From NCBI GenBank assembly GCA_037447655.1, contig JBBHKE010003383.1:137880-201879 (forward strand): a stretch of 64,000 nucleotides of DNA, given 5' to 3'. The position numbers and the translations under genes were made by a program. Source of the DNA: Zygnema cylindricum. Taxonomy: Eukaryota > Streptophyta > Zygnematophyceae > Zygnematales > Zygnemataceae. Under the pieces are notes generated by a model, which did not search any database, had not been told where the DNA came from, and saw nothing but the letters and a program-made list of their open reading frames with translations. Position 1 is the first letter of the stretch. Each line of letters opens with the position of its first letter. Below, piece by piece: positions 30,181 through 42,342 of this stretch.

Positions 30181-31415
30181 TGGACGTTTATAACTGTCAA
30201 CTAAATAAAGTAACCAAAATATAACTAACAATTTCACTTTCGAACATTGAACACTCTAAAAGACAAAGTTATCGGGTTACATGGCAACATATCAAAAATT
30301 ATGTTTCATTAATAAATAACTCTTATATAACAAGTATCACAACACTTAACTACTATTAATAATAAGCGTAAGTCGTTACAAAGAGCGAAATTTGGGGAGC
30401 TAAATAAATACCAAATTCATAAGTTAGAGGCGACCGATGATAAAAAAGGAAAGAAACATAAAAGACTGAAGACGAAACATATTACTTGGAGAGCGTATTA
30501 ACAAGTGGAATACGGATTCGCGCATTTACAAAAAAAAAGACTAAGGTGGATGTGCGAATTTAGTAGTAGTATCAAAACGCTAAATTAGCATTAACATTTG
30601 GAACTTATCGATTTTTGACAATCTTTTAGGTCTTTGATAGCTTCAGTCCTAAGAAGTCATAGAATATACAAAGCATAAAAGCCACCTACAAAGATTTTAT
30701 CCGACGCGAAACATTTAAGCCAAAGGCTTTGGCGGCTTTTAACACTCTAAATCCCCACAAATCGCTAGATGGTCAATATCGCCCCCTATGTTGATATTGT
30801 TGACAGCCTTCTTTCAATCGACCCCGTCACTTCAAGCAATCTATTGGACGGTCAACGTTAGTACAACCTGGTGGAAAACGGTTATACAACGTGACACCAT
30901 GTTCGATCTTGAGGACATAACAGGACAAACCTAGGGAAGATAAAGTACATTATCAGCGTTTCTTTGGTTTTGTGTCTTTGATATTAAGCTTAGGGTAGTT
31001 TTCCATCAGCCGAAAAGTGAGTTGTTTACTCTAAACCGTACATTTTTGTACCAATTTGTACTACTGTTTTATTTAACGAAACAAGTTTATTGTAGATCTT
31101 TTAAGATTCCCCAAATTTCTAAGTGACTATTTTAATTGTTTCAGTTCCTACTTTTTTGCATCCGCGGCGTAATCGCTCATTCTGTCTAGTTTGTGGCTAA
31201 ATGAGGACACTAACCATAAACTAGATATGTACAATTAGTACATTGGGGAAGGAACAATACAATCAAAGACGGAATAGCAATGAAAACCTTATAAGTGGCA
31301 TAGGCCACCTGCTTTCGGACAAGGTTGATTCAAACCCATTGATTTTGGCGACAAAATCTCCTTGACGTCTGATTTGCCACCCATCAACCTTCGTGGAAGG
31401 ACTTCACACTTTAAA
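30181..31415. other. No gene; LTR-like remnant at 30300-30560
   Basis: The part 30300-30560 has weak ordered similarity to the minus-strand Copia LTR at 48700-49057 (AGTATCACA, GAGCGAAATTTGGG, ACAAGTGGAATACGG, AAGACTAAGGTGGA). It is probably an old solo-LTR fragment. The rest is AT-rich, with a TTCCATCAGCCGAAAAGTGA terminus-like motif at 30999 that recalls the element at 33990. Confidence 0.4.
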
Positions 31416-31809
31416 TAGTGTTGTGTATCACGAAAATTAATATCGCGACAAAATCAATATCAGATAAGTCGAATATCGAACGGTCAAAAGGCTCGATATA
31501 TTGCTTCGAGACCAACAAAAATTATCGAGATATATTTTGTGGGAAGTGCGGGTTCATACAACGGTAGTGCGAAACGAATAAACATAAAATCCTACGGATG
31601 AACCCCCCTCTCCTTAATGGAGGGGCGCGCCCCTCTTGGGGGACGAGAGGCTTGTAATTCTAATTTTTAGCAACCCAACGTCGTTTCAATCCGGTGTACA
31701 TATATTTTCATATCGAGCCGGTATCGGTAAAATATCGCGACATTGAGCTTCTCAATTTATCAATTATCGGGTACCCAAAAATAGGTTCGTGTTGAATATC
31801 GACACAACA
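31416..31809. mobile_element. Short hAT-like element
   Basis: Left end TAGTGTTGTGTATCACG and right end region TGAATATCGACACAAC are inverted repeats. The flanks ACTTTAAA (31408-31415) and ACTTTAAT (from 31810) match in 7 of 8 bases. It contains CGATATATTG-type palindromes like the element at 21984, to which it is related, and has about 390 bp. The right terminus seems to lack about four bases, so the exact end is uncertain. Confidence 0.6.
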
Positions 31810-31812
31810 CTT

Positions 31813-33339
31813 TAATCTGAATCGCTATTAGTGCCAAAAAAATATTAGAGTAAAGAAAAAATAGTGTTATAAAATCGATGTCAGGTTTAAGGGCCCATTG
31901 CCAACAAAAATTAATGCTAATTTATACACATAACACTAATTTTGATACACATTTCCATATTTTAGCAAATATAGCCTGTGTTCACATAATCAATGTTTGA
32001 ACATGTGAGAGTGGGTTCACGCTATTGTCCCCCGTCTTTATTAATAAAAAACAAATATGAATGCGTTTAAGTGTGTCGACGCACTCACTTTCTCATCTCG
32101 ACGCCGTTATTTGACACTTTTTTTCTACAACTATATAAATAAGAAGCATGTTTTAGTACATAGTGACACAATTTGTACACTGTACTATTTAAAAACGTTC
32201 CAAATTAGAGTAATAAGCACTAGTTAAACAAAACCCGTATTAGCGTAAAGAAAAAATGTAATGATTAATTCTATTTTAGGTTGGGGGGTCACAATTTAAG
32301 GGCAACTAATTAGAGTTTGTAACACTAAAAACATCGCGACTCACGTTATAGTTTTAGAACATAATAATGCAATTTGTACAATGATGAAGTATGCACTTAC
32401 AAATCTTAAAATTTCATACGTTTGTATAAATCCTAAAATTCGTCCGTCCATACATATATCTTTATACAAATTATAGACCTTTCGTCGTCCGTTTGAAATT
32501 TTTTAAATAGGCCGACTTTTTGTTCGTCTGCACCCCTAAACAGCGTGTCCCCCAGCCGACGTCACCGAACAGGTAACTTTGTCCCCCGGCCCACGTCAAC
32601 AAACGGGTAGCTTTGTCCCTCGGCCTACGTCGGCAAACGGGTAGCTTTGTCTCTCTGCTAACGTCAGCAAACGAGTAACTTTCAAAGTACTCCCGCGGCA
32701 ATCATTCTTGAACGTGAGATCTTGGCTGCTCGGTCCTGTCAATGAATTAAGATATAGCCGCCACGTGCACTAAAGAATTTTTAGGTGTCTATCCTTCGTT
32801 CGTGACCATCCAATTATAGGATGCTGACAATTTAGAAGCAAACAATCCTTTTCAACAACTACGAGTTAGTGTCGTAAATTCTTCGATCGATTTTCCGTCA
32901 ATCCTTCTTTTGATTTGGGTCGCGTCTACAAATATCCATACGGACGACTTGTACAACAGTTTTAAGGGTACGTCCTCATATATTAAAGTATGGACTTTTC
33001 ACTAACATTTTGCCCTAAAATTCAACGAACTTTGAGAAATACTTCAGCCGTACGATAAAATCATTTTTACCACAGTACAGTGAACGTCAATTCTATACTT
33101 TGAATGTATTGCACGTTTGTCGTAATGTGAACACTTTTTGGCATTTTCCTCTTTTCGACTCCCGGGCCCATCAAAAAACTTCACCCAAAATCACCTCGAT
33201 GGGGTGTTTTTAGTTAAGGTACCGCCCAAACAACGAATGAAAAATGACCCACGCACGTGCCACAAGAGTGGGAAAATTTTAGGATAAGGGAGAGTCCTCG
33301 CTAATTTTCTCCATGACCATTTCGTGGATGTACAAAATA
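31813..33339. other. No gene; decayed TIR-element sequence
   Basis: The left part (31813-32340) has blocks of the TACACCG family (ATCGCTATTAGTG, TATTAGAGTAAAG, AACACTAAAAACATCGCG) but no intact ends. A minus-strand 76-codon frame (32701-32471) consists of an imperfect repeat (ACGTCGGCAAACGGGTAGCT and variants, 32570-32670) and is unlikely to be a gene. Confidence 0.45.
32540..32675. repeat. Short tandem repeat, about 33-bp units
   Basis: Four imperfect units of GTC(C/A)(C/G)CAAACGGGTAGCTTTGTC type at about 32560, 32595, 32628 and 32662, linked by C(C)TC(G/T)GCC(C/T)ACGTC. Non-coding. Confidence 0.65.
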
Positions 33340-33750
33340 AATATTGCAAGGGTCTCAGGCATCCAATTTCATTCATGGGATCTTTTGCAAAATTTTGCGC
33401 CGTCGTCGCCTTTCCCCTCTCCCTCTCACACTATTGCTTTTTTCTCACACGTTTTAGAACAAGACAACAATATTGGTATAAACTGAAAGATCTTTTAAAA
33501 ATATTATTTTCGACAATTTTTAGGTTTTTCTTTAATGGCAAGTCGAGTGAGAAAAGTAGAAAAAACGAAATCAGGATACCATGGCAGAAAGTTATTCAAC
33601 TAGTGACGTTGACGTTGTCACAAGTGAGAATGACGTCACATTGTCACCAAACCCTAAAAATCTAAAATTTCACAAAAATCTAGACCTCTGTTGTTGTTTT
33701 TGTTGGCGTCAATAATTGTCGGAAGTTTCGTATTCCGCTTTAATAGTCAC
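33340..33750. repeat. Dispersed repeat, copy 2 of 3
   Basis: Matches 35855-36160 best at CAT(T/C)CATG(G/A)G(A)TCTTTTGCAAAATTTT and the following CTCTCCC-rich run. The 113-codon frame at 33324-33665 lies entirely in this repeat and is not conserved in the other copies. Confidence 0.6.
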
Positions 33751-34190
33751 TAGTTATACTCGCTTTTACAACCGTCACATGTCAAAGTTACGATTTCATT
33801 TTCGCATAGGGACGCTCTTCAAAGTAGTACGGAGAATCTTTACTACAGTCCAAAATACTTTATCAAAGAACCGATTACATGGGGACGTACCGCAAGATGT
33901 TTTGATAAACAGGACAGAGTCCATGCGCATGATAAACGAGCATGATAAAACAAGACACGGTCCATGCGCGTGTAACGGGCTTTGATTTAGGGTAACGTTC
34001 CATCAGACAAAAAGTGAGGTAGTTTACAGAAATCCGCGACCATCCGTACCAAACCGTACCGCTTATTTTGTTTTTATACGAAAAACAACATTACAGAGAA
34101 TCTTACCAATACTCTACGAAAGTCTGGGAGATAATATTGACCGTCGGATGTTCATCTGTGAGGCGTTCGCATCATTTTTCTCTGTAACTG

Positions 34191-34273
34191 TCAACCCACC
34201 TCGAGGAGGTGGGTTGGTCAACCCACATGGAGGAGGTGGGTTGGTCGACCCACCTCAAGGAGGTGGGTTGGCA
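34191..34273. repeat. Tandem array of hairpins, about 30-bp units
   Basis: Three consecutive units of the form (T)CAACCCACC-TCGA-GGAGGTGGGTTGG: centres TCGAGGAGG (34201), ATGGAGGAGG (34229) and TCAAGGAGG (34255). Each unit is its own inverted repeat with an 8-10 bp stem, and whole units also pair with one another. A single CCAACCCACCTC occurs in the relative at about 23050, so the array grew inside this element. Confidence 0.9.
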
Positions 34274-34707
34274 GATACAGAAAAGAAAATCCGTGACTCG
34301 TTGGACAATTAAGCTACGTGTCACGATGCACAATCAACGAAAAATCACTAGATTTGCATATGACACGTGCTTTCCAAAATAAAAATGTAATACATAAAAT
34401 TCCTTCGTCACGCAATTTTCGGTAACTTTTGTTCGTCACATTTTTTCTTTCAAAGGACTTTAGTTATGTTTGAAAACAAAAACCCTAAAAAATGAGTTGG
34501 CGTAAAGGCTGGCGTCTACAAAAAGTATAAAAGTTATGTCATATAATGATTTTGTACGCAGGTACATGGTATGCAAATGAAGATTTGAAGTTAAGTTTGT
34601 CGGTGCTAAAAATCTGAAAGATATTCAATATCGGATCGTATCTTGCGTGGCGCCAGTCAATTTAGAACACGTGGTTTTCAGACTCTGCGTGATAGAACAT
34701 CGACATA

Positions 34708-35399
34708 GGGTGGACTACCATTAGCGAAAAAGTGAGGCTTTTTACTAACGGCCGTACCGTTTCGTATAGGTATGTACAATTTTTTTATTTTTTTCAAGGA
34801 AAACATCATTATAGAAAAATGTCAAGGTTGTTGGTGTAAATTCGGACCATCAGATGTTTTTACACTTTTTATCCGAGCCGCCACGTCACTTACCTTACAG
34901 TTTGTTAACACCGTGCACAGGGAGGACAGTTCTCAAAAACAGAACGTGTAAACATAGTCCGCGTGGAAAAGGGAAAAATAATCAACGATGCGCGCGCGTA
35001 TACGCAAAGGCCATATGCCTTCCGCCAGGGTAGCTGCGAATTCGCCGTAACTATCTCGTCACGCTCCCACCATAAAAGTTTTCCGCCGCCTTTTTGTCGT
35101 TGCGTTTTGAAATTTTGGGTAGTACATTTAATGTCCTATGTACGAGTCATTAATTACCTCCGATGGTACAGATATTTCTTTTGCGGGTATAGATATTACC
35201 TCTGCTCGTACAGATATTGCGTTCAGATTTTGCATTCTAAGATTTTTTCAAGATTTTAAGCATCTAATATTAACCTATATGTTACCAACCAGAATGAGCC
35301 ACACAAATAAAAAGTGGTTTACTGTCGCGACCTAATGGAAAACACGCCCTTAGTAAAATTTTCCGTACAATTAGTAAAATGCCTAATGGAAGTCCACCC
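34708..35399. mobile_element. Inner TIR element nested in 33990-35463
   Basis: Left GGGTGGACTACCATTAGC and right GCCTAATGGAAGTCCACCC are imperfect inverted ends related to the outer pair. Flanks are ATA and TCA, so a target duplication is not preserved. It is non-coding; frames at 34963-35335 have no features. Confidence 0.6.
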
Positions 35400-35854
35400 T
35401 CAATCGACCCGGTCTGTAGAGTTGGCCGTACGATCACAGGGAACGTCTGATGGAACTTCACCCTTAGGGCGTGTTCCCATGTGTTCAAATAAGGGTTTAT
35501 TTTCGTCGTTTTCACAGAAAATTGGACTTGCAATGAGAAATATTACGCCGTACAAAAAATGGGCAAAAACACAAGTACATTTTGCGTCATCTTGGAGCTT
35601 GGAAGGTACGACAGTTTGGCGTTATTATCATAGCGACCCACTTCCAGCTCATCTTCACACTTGCACTGGAATCAAATCGCGACCTGATTTTTATCAAAAT
35701 ACTACCCTATTGATGAATAGAAAACCGGGATTGCACGCGTCAAACGTTTTCAAAAATTTCGAAGACGGAGAGTACACTCTATTTTTTTCCCTGCTCGTCA
35801 CGCGCATGTACGTACGAAAGTGACGAGCATGTACAGAAAAAAATCATTGGGGTC

Positions 35855-36160
35855 TCGGCCCTCCACTTTCATCCATGAGTCTTTTGCAAAATTTTACGTC
35901 ATCCTCGTCTCTCCCCCTCTTTCTCACTCAACCACTCCTCGTTCTCTCTTATTTACACGAGATACAGCAATAAAAGTATCAAATGAAAGATATATTTTTT
36001 TCTTTTTTTTTGAATAGTTTTGGTCTAAGTTGATGGCATATCGAATGATAAAAGATAAAAAAACGAAATTGCGAAGCCATGGCGGAAAATCTACGTACTG
36101 ATGACGTCACATGGTAGCATGACTTCGCTATGTCATATTGTTCCTTGGTCTAAAATAGAC
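35855..36160. repeat. Dispersed repeat, copy 3 of 3
   Basis: Same order of blocks as 29733-30180 and 33340-33750. It includes TTTTGCAAAATTTTACGTCA, the CTCTCCCCCTCTTTCTCACT run, AATGAAAGATATA and GAAGCCATGGCGG. Confidence 0.55.
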
Positions 36161-37453
36161 CGCGGAAAACACCTAAAACTATTGCATCCCCAACGATGAG
36201 TAATATAGTCTAATGAGCAATCATATGTGACTGACATCCTCTCTTTTATTGACCTTGTGACACATCATGAGCTACACCTTACGACTTACACAAAAATGAG
36301 GTCAATGTACATAAAACAATGTATGACACACGAACCAAACACACAAAGCACTTAACAACATCAAGACACATGATATCTCCGAAAACACTTATATTATCTC
36401 AAAGCAACAAAGATATAATATCTACCATGTCCGTTATCTAAATTCCCTACACTTGACAACTTTGAAGTACTACATCTTCGGTCCCTACTTTTCAAGCAAG
36501 CATTGATATTTGTTCTACAAGGCTCTCGTGAATATATACAATTGTGAGCCACCTATATTTGACAAAACAATAAAATAAGATAAATGCGCATGTCTACCAC
36601 TAAGTCTAATTGAACCTTCTACGAGGTTTGTCCTTATGCTAAAAAGCTAACTAGGTTGATTCCACACATTACTCAAAGTCAACACTAATTTGTTGTATGT
36701 ACAAAAACTTCTGGTTAGATCATAGTTCAAAAGTAGGTGAAATTACACCTATACAATATGCCTATTGTACGCAAAAATACAATATACCCTTAAGACCCAT
36801 ATTGTATTCGGACCTATTCGGACCAATTAAAACATTCAGACCAAAAATTGGACCAATTAAAACATTCAGACCAAAAACTTTTATTTACACCGTCAGATTC
36901 GAAAGATCGGACGGTCGCTGATCAAAGTAGCGATCTAAGAAGATCACATGAAAAGCCCATAGCACAACTTACGATAAAGGCGCCGACCAAAGGCCTACAA
37001 TAGAAACGCCTACTTTTGAACTATGGGTTAGATATGTATGGATCATGTTATGACTTGCACTATTCCGAGTGCGCCTACAAAGTGTCTTGATTCACTGATC
37101 CGTACAGTGTAATCTTTGTCGTAAACAACCCGTTGACAACTTGTCGATCGTCTTCACGCCGCATAACTGAAACTGGTATTGCCGTCGACCAAATGGAATC
37201 TTATATATCGGATCTTTTTGACGAAACAATCCGCCGTGCACTTCTCAAAGCTTCGTACCGTTGCATTAAATGTCGTGACACCCTTCGTATAAGATTGCGT
37301 CGTATCTCCACATCCGGATCGCTTTACGACCCTCCAAGTAAGGGTACTTTCGCATGTGCTAAAGTTACAGTTAGTCGACAGAATATTCCCGTAATTTGCG
37401 TACACCTTGTAGCGTATTTATTGTTACACTAAAGTATATGTATACTAAACTAA
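36161..37453. other. No supported gene
   Basis: AT-rich. A 32-bp unit ACCAATTAAAACATTCAGACCAAAA is doubled at about 36820-36880. A 99-codon frame (37133-37432) is opposed by an 83-codon minus frame, and neither shows a known motif. Confidence 0.45.
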
Positions 37454-38233
37454 GGGTGCGTCTCTATGTACTTCAAACTTAGAGATTTTTTTTTGTTTTT
37501 TAGCGCAGATCCGGCGGACCCGGATTTCGGGTGTCCCTATGTGTACCAAACGAAATTGTCACTTAAGGGCGTGACGATTGTATACGTCGACAATGCCCGT
37601 GACGGCTGTCAACGTCCACAATCTGTGATGACCCACGTCATTTTTCGTAACTGCTTGTGACGTCGCGTGACTTTTCGTGACATTGTAGACCTACCGCCCT
37701 CTAGCCTGTGCCGTTTCACGGTTGAAGAAGATGCGTTTTGACTTTGCGTCTATTGTCGGCTCGACGTGAAATGGCATCGGAACCTTCAGACCCCTGCAAA
37801 AAAATAATCCGTACCGGATCGAAACGGACAAAACAAAACAAACTGTGTACTTTTATTTGTCGTATTAGACAAAAACTGACAAAACATAGCGAATCGTGTA
37901 CACTTCCACGTCGCTTGAATTCGTTTGAAGTTTTTGAACAAAACATTACACGTGCGAATACGTGTTCCTATTTGTTTATAGAAAATCCCTAATTTTAAAA
38001 CACATCAGTCCTGTATTTTAAAGATAAAGTTGAAGATGACGTTTTTTGTCGTCGAAGTGGGTCGAAAAACACAAGACGACAACATGTAGTACATTTTAAA
38101 TTCGATGATGACGCAAAATGTACTTCTCTTTTTTTCTATTTTATTGTACGGTTGAAACTTACGCGGTACGGCTCTAAGTTTTACAGGAAAACGACAGAAA
38201 AAAACCCTTACTTAAGCACACAGAGACGCACCC
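37454..38233 (+). mobile_element. 780-bp Tourist-like element, copy 2
   Basis: TIR GGGTGCGTCTCTATGTAC on the left and its imperfect complement (CACAGAGACGCACCC) on the right, with TAA on both sides (37451-37453, 38234-38236). It is non-coding, exactly as long as the next copy, and the same family as 20926-21709. The interior contains GATCCGGCGGACCCGG, GACAATGCCCGTGACGG and GAAGATGACGTTTTTTGTCG. Confidence 0.88.
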
Positions 38234-38357
38234 TAAGTATTCAAAAACAATATGTCACATACCCTAAATATCTACAACGTCACAAAAACCTCGACGTCTA
38301 CAACCGTCGCCGTTTTTGTAGACGTCACCAATTTTCGGAAGTTTCGTAGTTTCGTAA

Positions 38358-39137
38358 GGGTGTGTCCCCATGTACTTGTAACTTAGCGAAATTACTTTGT
38401 ATTTTAGCGCGGATTCGCCGGACCCGGTGTTCAAGTGTCCCTATGTCTGTAAGGACGAAATCGTAACTTACGCTTGTGACGATTGTATACGTCAACAGTA
38501 CCTGTGACGGTTGTCAACGTCTACAATCTGTGGTCGCACGTTGTTTTTTGTACCTGCGTGTGACGTCGCATGTCTTACCGTGACATTGTAGACGTAGCGC
38601 CTTCCAGCCTGTGCAATTTCACGGTCGAAGAAGATGCGCTTTGTCTTCGCGTCGCCTGTCCGCTCGACGTGAAATGGCATCGGAATTTGAAGACCCCTGC
38701 AAAAAAAGAAATCCGTACTAGACGAAAACGGACAAATCCAAACAAATTGTGTACTTGTCTTTGTCGTATTAGAACGCAAACGGACAAAACATAGCGAACT
38801 ATGTACTTTTCTTTGTCCTTGGAAATCGTAGGATTTTTGTCGAAATTTACGGCACGTGTGAAATTATGTTCCTATTTGTCAATCGAAAAAACCTAATTTT
38901 AAATCACATCGCGCATGTGTTTTAAAGATAAGGTTGAAGATGACGTTTTTTGTCGTCGAAGTGGGTCGAGAAGCACAAGACGACAACTTTTCGTACATCC
39001 TAAGTTCAGGGATGACGCAAATTGTACTCTACAAATTTGCGATTCCTTCGTACGGTTGCAACTTAGGCAGTACGGCGCTAAGTTTTACAGCAAAACGACA
39101 GGAAAAAACCCTTACTTATGCACATGGGGACACACCC
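38358..39137 (+). mobile_element. 780-bp Tourist-like element, copy 3
   Basis: TIR GGGTGTGTCCCCATGTAC and CACATGGGGACACACCC, flanked by TAA on both sides (38355-38357, 39138-39140). Homologous along its whole length and in the same orientation as 37454-38233, with only 121 bp between them. Both lie inside the larger 35467-39294 bracket. Confidence 0.88.
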
Positions 39138-39297
39138 TAAGTCGTCTACATTTCGTTTCGTACTGTCGCACATTTTGTAGACGTCTACAACTGTCACATA
39201 GATTGACATAGGCACACTTTGAAAAGTACACCGTAAAATCTGCGCTAAAATCCAAAATAACGTTTCAAAGTTTCGGTTACATGGGAACACGCCCTTA

Positions 39298-39799
39298 CTA
39301 GTCAGATTCAAATTTCGAGCTTCAAGAATCTTTGACGATTCTCAACGTCTTAATACAAGCCTACGTGGAACAAAAGGAAAAAAAATGAACTTAAAGGTGA
39401 GTGGTACCTAAATGGCACGACCTCATGTAATATTGAAGTAAAGGTGTCCATATGACTAACGGCAAAGCTTGATGGACAAGATTCATTAGCCCCATGAGGG
39501 TTGGGCTCCACTCGTCCAATTTTTGTGTTTTCTTTTGTTTTTTTTTTTCAAAAACGCGCGTTTTTAAGAAAGCTAGGACGCGCAGAAATTGAATTGCAAT
39601 AATTTGAAAAGCGCAACGATTTGAAAAGCCGCGGGAAATCAATTTGGCCACTTATTTTCCTACACGTGGGACTTGAGAAACGTATTAAAACCACTAAAGC
39701 TGCCCGTAAACGTTTTTTGAAACATTTTTTTTTTTGTCTTAACAAATAGTACAATGATTCGCCCAAATTTTGGGAATTGATCCCAGAAAAGTATTTTGA
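39298..39799. other. No supported gene
   Basis: Minus-strand frames at 39391-39651 and 39548-39832 overlap each other and have no features. Confidence 0.4.
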
Positions 39800-40289
39800 A
39801 CGTTTTAAAAAACCTTTTTTTAGGTCGCGCAAAAGTAAGCGATTCGTGCAGATCTGGAAGTCGGTCCAGAAAAAACGTTCGAGACGCTCAAAACTGCATT
39901 AAAAAAAAAAAATCTCAAATGTTTATTTGTCTTTTTCCCGTAACTTTTCTCAATTGTTGCTTTCGGTCGCGCTGTGCGCTGATTGGACGGAAACCTAATC
40001 CCGGTCGTCCCTTGGAGCCTACTATTGGTCGGTCTTAATCTACGACTCCGACTTCTGTGCGAAGAGTGCGAAAAGTGCGCTGATTGGAGCTAAGCTCTTT
40101 GTCGGTTTGTGAACGACATTTTTTTGTCGTCTAGTATCAGCAGTCCGCTCCTATATATTCCAGCGGAAAACCGAAGTTACTCATAAAACCTTCGCACAAA
40201 AAGACGAATGAAGCTAAAATAAGAAACTAAAATATGAAACTAAACAAGTAGAAAATAGAATTCTTTTCGTTTTCCTCTCCTTGGCTCCG
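39800..40289 (+). promoter_or_regulatory. Promoter region of pseudogene B
   Basis: Homologous to the gene A and C upstream regions (GGTCGTCCC(T)TTGGAGCCT, GCGAAAAGTGCGCTGATTGG, GAGCTAAGCTCTTTGTCGG). TATATAT at 40152-40158 lies 138 bp before the ATG. The start codon context TCCGATGGCC is the same in all three copies. Confidence 0.55.
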
Positions 40290-42342
40290 ATGGCCGGCCT
40301 TCGGGTGTTTCTCCGCTTTTTTGTGCATTTTTTCGGTTGTGCCACGTGGCTGATTGCTGACCGCGCATTTGCCTCAGCAGATAGTGATAAACCCACATCG
40401 GCGGGGAAAGGGATGCCTTTTCTAAAGGGTCCCGAAGCAAAGATAACCAAATTTAGTGTTTATCCACGTCATGAGAATACGACAATTGTGACAGCTCATA
40501 AAGTGAAGAACGATTTTTCTTTTGTGAAAGGCGTAAAAGGTAAGATTACTCTCTAATTTTGAACCCTTTTTTTGTGGAAATCGCTTTCTTAACAGTTTGG
40601 ATTTTTTTTTTTGATTTGATTTTTTTTGGAATAACAATGGAAAAGAAGGAATGTTAGGCTTAATGTGTGTTTCTTATTTTTGTATTTTTTTCCATTTAAA
40701 ATATCCAGCGCTAATTTGGATGGAAAAGTACATCAGTTCATGAATTCCTCTCTTTCTCTTTCTCTCTCTCTTTTTCTTTTTCTTTCTTTTTTTCTTTAGT
40801 TTAACACAAAATCGATCACGTTTTCGGTCCGTTTCTTTAACTGTAAAAAATGCGATTTTTGTCGCATCTGGTAGCTAAGACCTTCGCCAATGCGGGAAAA
40901 AAATTATATATATATTATTAAAATAAAATAAAATAAAATAAAATAATTGCGCCGAACGTACTTTTGCGGACCCGGTTACGTCCGACGGCGCAATCCCCAA
41001 AGTGCAAAAAAAAAAAAAAAAAATCTCCAAATCGTACGGATGGCATTGGCGCGCATTGCCGATATAAAAACGCCCCATAGTAATAAAAAAATGTATTTTT
41101 GCCGTATTGTGTAGCTAACGGGTTACCGTATGCGACAGAATTTGTAAAATTTGGTCTTTAATGTGGTGGATGAAACTTTTTGGATTTACGGTTTTTTTTT
41201 CTAGTGTTTTGTACTTTTATTTAGCACTATTCAATTGTGGGCATGATACCATTGGTTGTGATTTTTAGGAATTTGTGGAATTATTTTATTATTCTTTATT
41301 ATTAGTTTATCTTTTGTTTTTTTTTTTCACCGACAAATTTGGCGCCTGTCGGTGCAAGTCTTTTTTCTGCCCAACGATTTAGATTCTTCAATTTTTTTTT
41401 TTTTTTTTTTGGAGCTAATTTTTTTTATCTAACATTCGTTAGATTTGATTTTGAAAAACAGCTAGCCGAATGTGTTTTTCTTGGCCCTTTTTTGTCATGA
41501 ATTTTTGGATTTTCATTTTTTTTTAAAAAGGGGCAACTTTGGATCTCCATGTAGGGGTACAAAAAAAGGGTTTTTTTTTTTTTTTTTTTTTTAGTTTTGC
41601 CGATAGTAGTCTTTTCGTTGCTCCTTGAGTTTCAGAAATTTTGGATGGAAACTTGAGGTCAAGTATCCATGTTATAATAGTTTTTCATGTTATAATATTT
41701 TTTCAAATTTTTCATATTACCTTACATATAACAGGTGCCATCCGTGGTTGTTTTCCTTTTTATCATTCGAGCTATGTTTTATGATTCATGTCGGAATTTC
41801 ATTCTAATGAAGTCATTCTATTTCTGATTGGAATTTTAGTCCTAACTCTCTATTTAATTTTCGATTCTCATTCTCTTTTCAGATGTACTTGTAACCCGAT
41901 TTAACATTACTTCTAACTCTAACTCGAACTTTCATTCCATCCTTTAATTTCATTTTGGAGTTCTATATATTCCAATTTTATGTCAAATCCTCGTCTCACT
42001 ATCATCAACTCTTATTTCTCTTCCCAATTTTCACTTGTTCTAACATTAAAATCCTACTTGCTTAAATACACTTATGCAAGCTTTCTAATCCTTGTCTTAT
42101 GACCTCTCTTCACAGGCAACGTGAGTCCCAAGGCGAGCATAAGGGTCTTCCGATTATACCACGAGAACAATAATTGCTCTTTTTGATGGATACGGTTTTC
42201 AAGGAAATCAAGGGACATTTTATGCTCCAGCTCCTCCGTACGGATGTGCGAATATCCCATATCCCTGGAAAGGGAATCTTGCATCTTTTATTATTGACTG
42301 GAATACTTTGAACTCCTTCAAGGACGACTACGTATGTGGTCG
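40290..42342 (+). pseudogene. Pseudogene B of the Cys-domain/Pro-rich family
   Basis: Exon 1 (40290-40539) is intact, with a signal peptide (MAGLRVFLRFFVHFFGCATW) and the same DKPTSAGKGMPFLKGPE segment as gene C. It ends in a normal GT donor. Exon 2 starts at 42116 after CACAG. An extra G in the run at 42142-42146 (AAGGGTC against AAGGTC in C) shifts the frame and reaches TGA within about 16 codons. Homology then ends abruptly at 42342, in the middle of exon 2, where unrelated sequence begins. The four-Cys domain is thus incomplete, and exons 3 and 4 are missing. Apart from the extra G, the remaining exon 2 is almost identical to gene C, pointing to recent duplication or gene conversion. Confidence 0.85.
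40916..40946. repeat. (AAAAT)n microsatellite in intron 1 of B
   Basis: About five AAAAT units; the gene C intron has about four at 44100-44120. Copy number therefore differs between the paralogues. Confidence 0.8.

Larger units (their letters stand above)
33990..35463. mobile_element. Tourist-like composite element with TTA target duplication
   Basis: Left GGGTAACGTTCCATCAGACA and right GTCTGATGGAACTTCACCC are inverted ends. TTA flanks both sides (33987-33989, 35464-35466). The ends resemble those of 22555-23277. At 1474 bp it is twice that size because another element (34708-35399) sits inside. It also carries the hairpin array at 34191-34273. The right TTA is shared with the element that begins at 35467. 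Confidence 0.75.
35467..39294. mobile_element. Large element or pile-up bounded by GGGCGTGTTCCCATGT ends
   Basis: GGGCGTGTTCCCATGTG at 35467 and ACATGGGAACACGCCC ending at 39294 are perfect inverted ends, with TTA on both outer sides (35464-35466, 39295-39297). These are the marks of one PIF/Harbinger-type insertion. The interior holds two complete 780-bp elements, a copy of the dispersed repeat, and 35.5-35.8 kb sequence without a gene. The outer ends could instead come from two separate relatives. Confidence 0.5.

Noticed and set aside
33324-33665. 113-codon plus-strand frame
   Set aside because: It lies fully within a dispersed repeat whose two other copies do not keep the frame.
35314-35823. 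169-codon plus-strand frame
   Set aside because: It crosses the junction of two transposable elements at 35464-35467 and has no domain.
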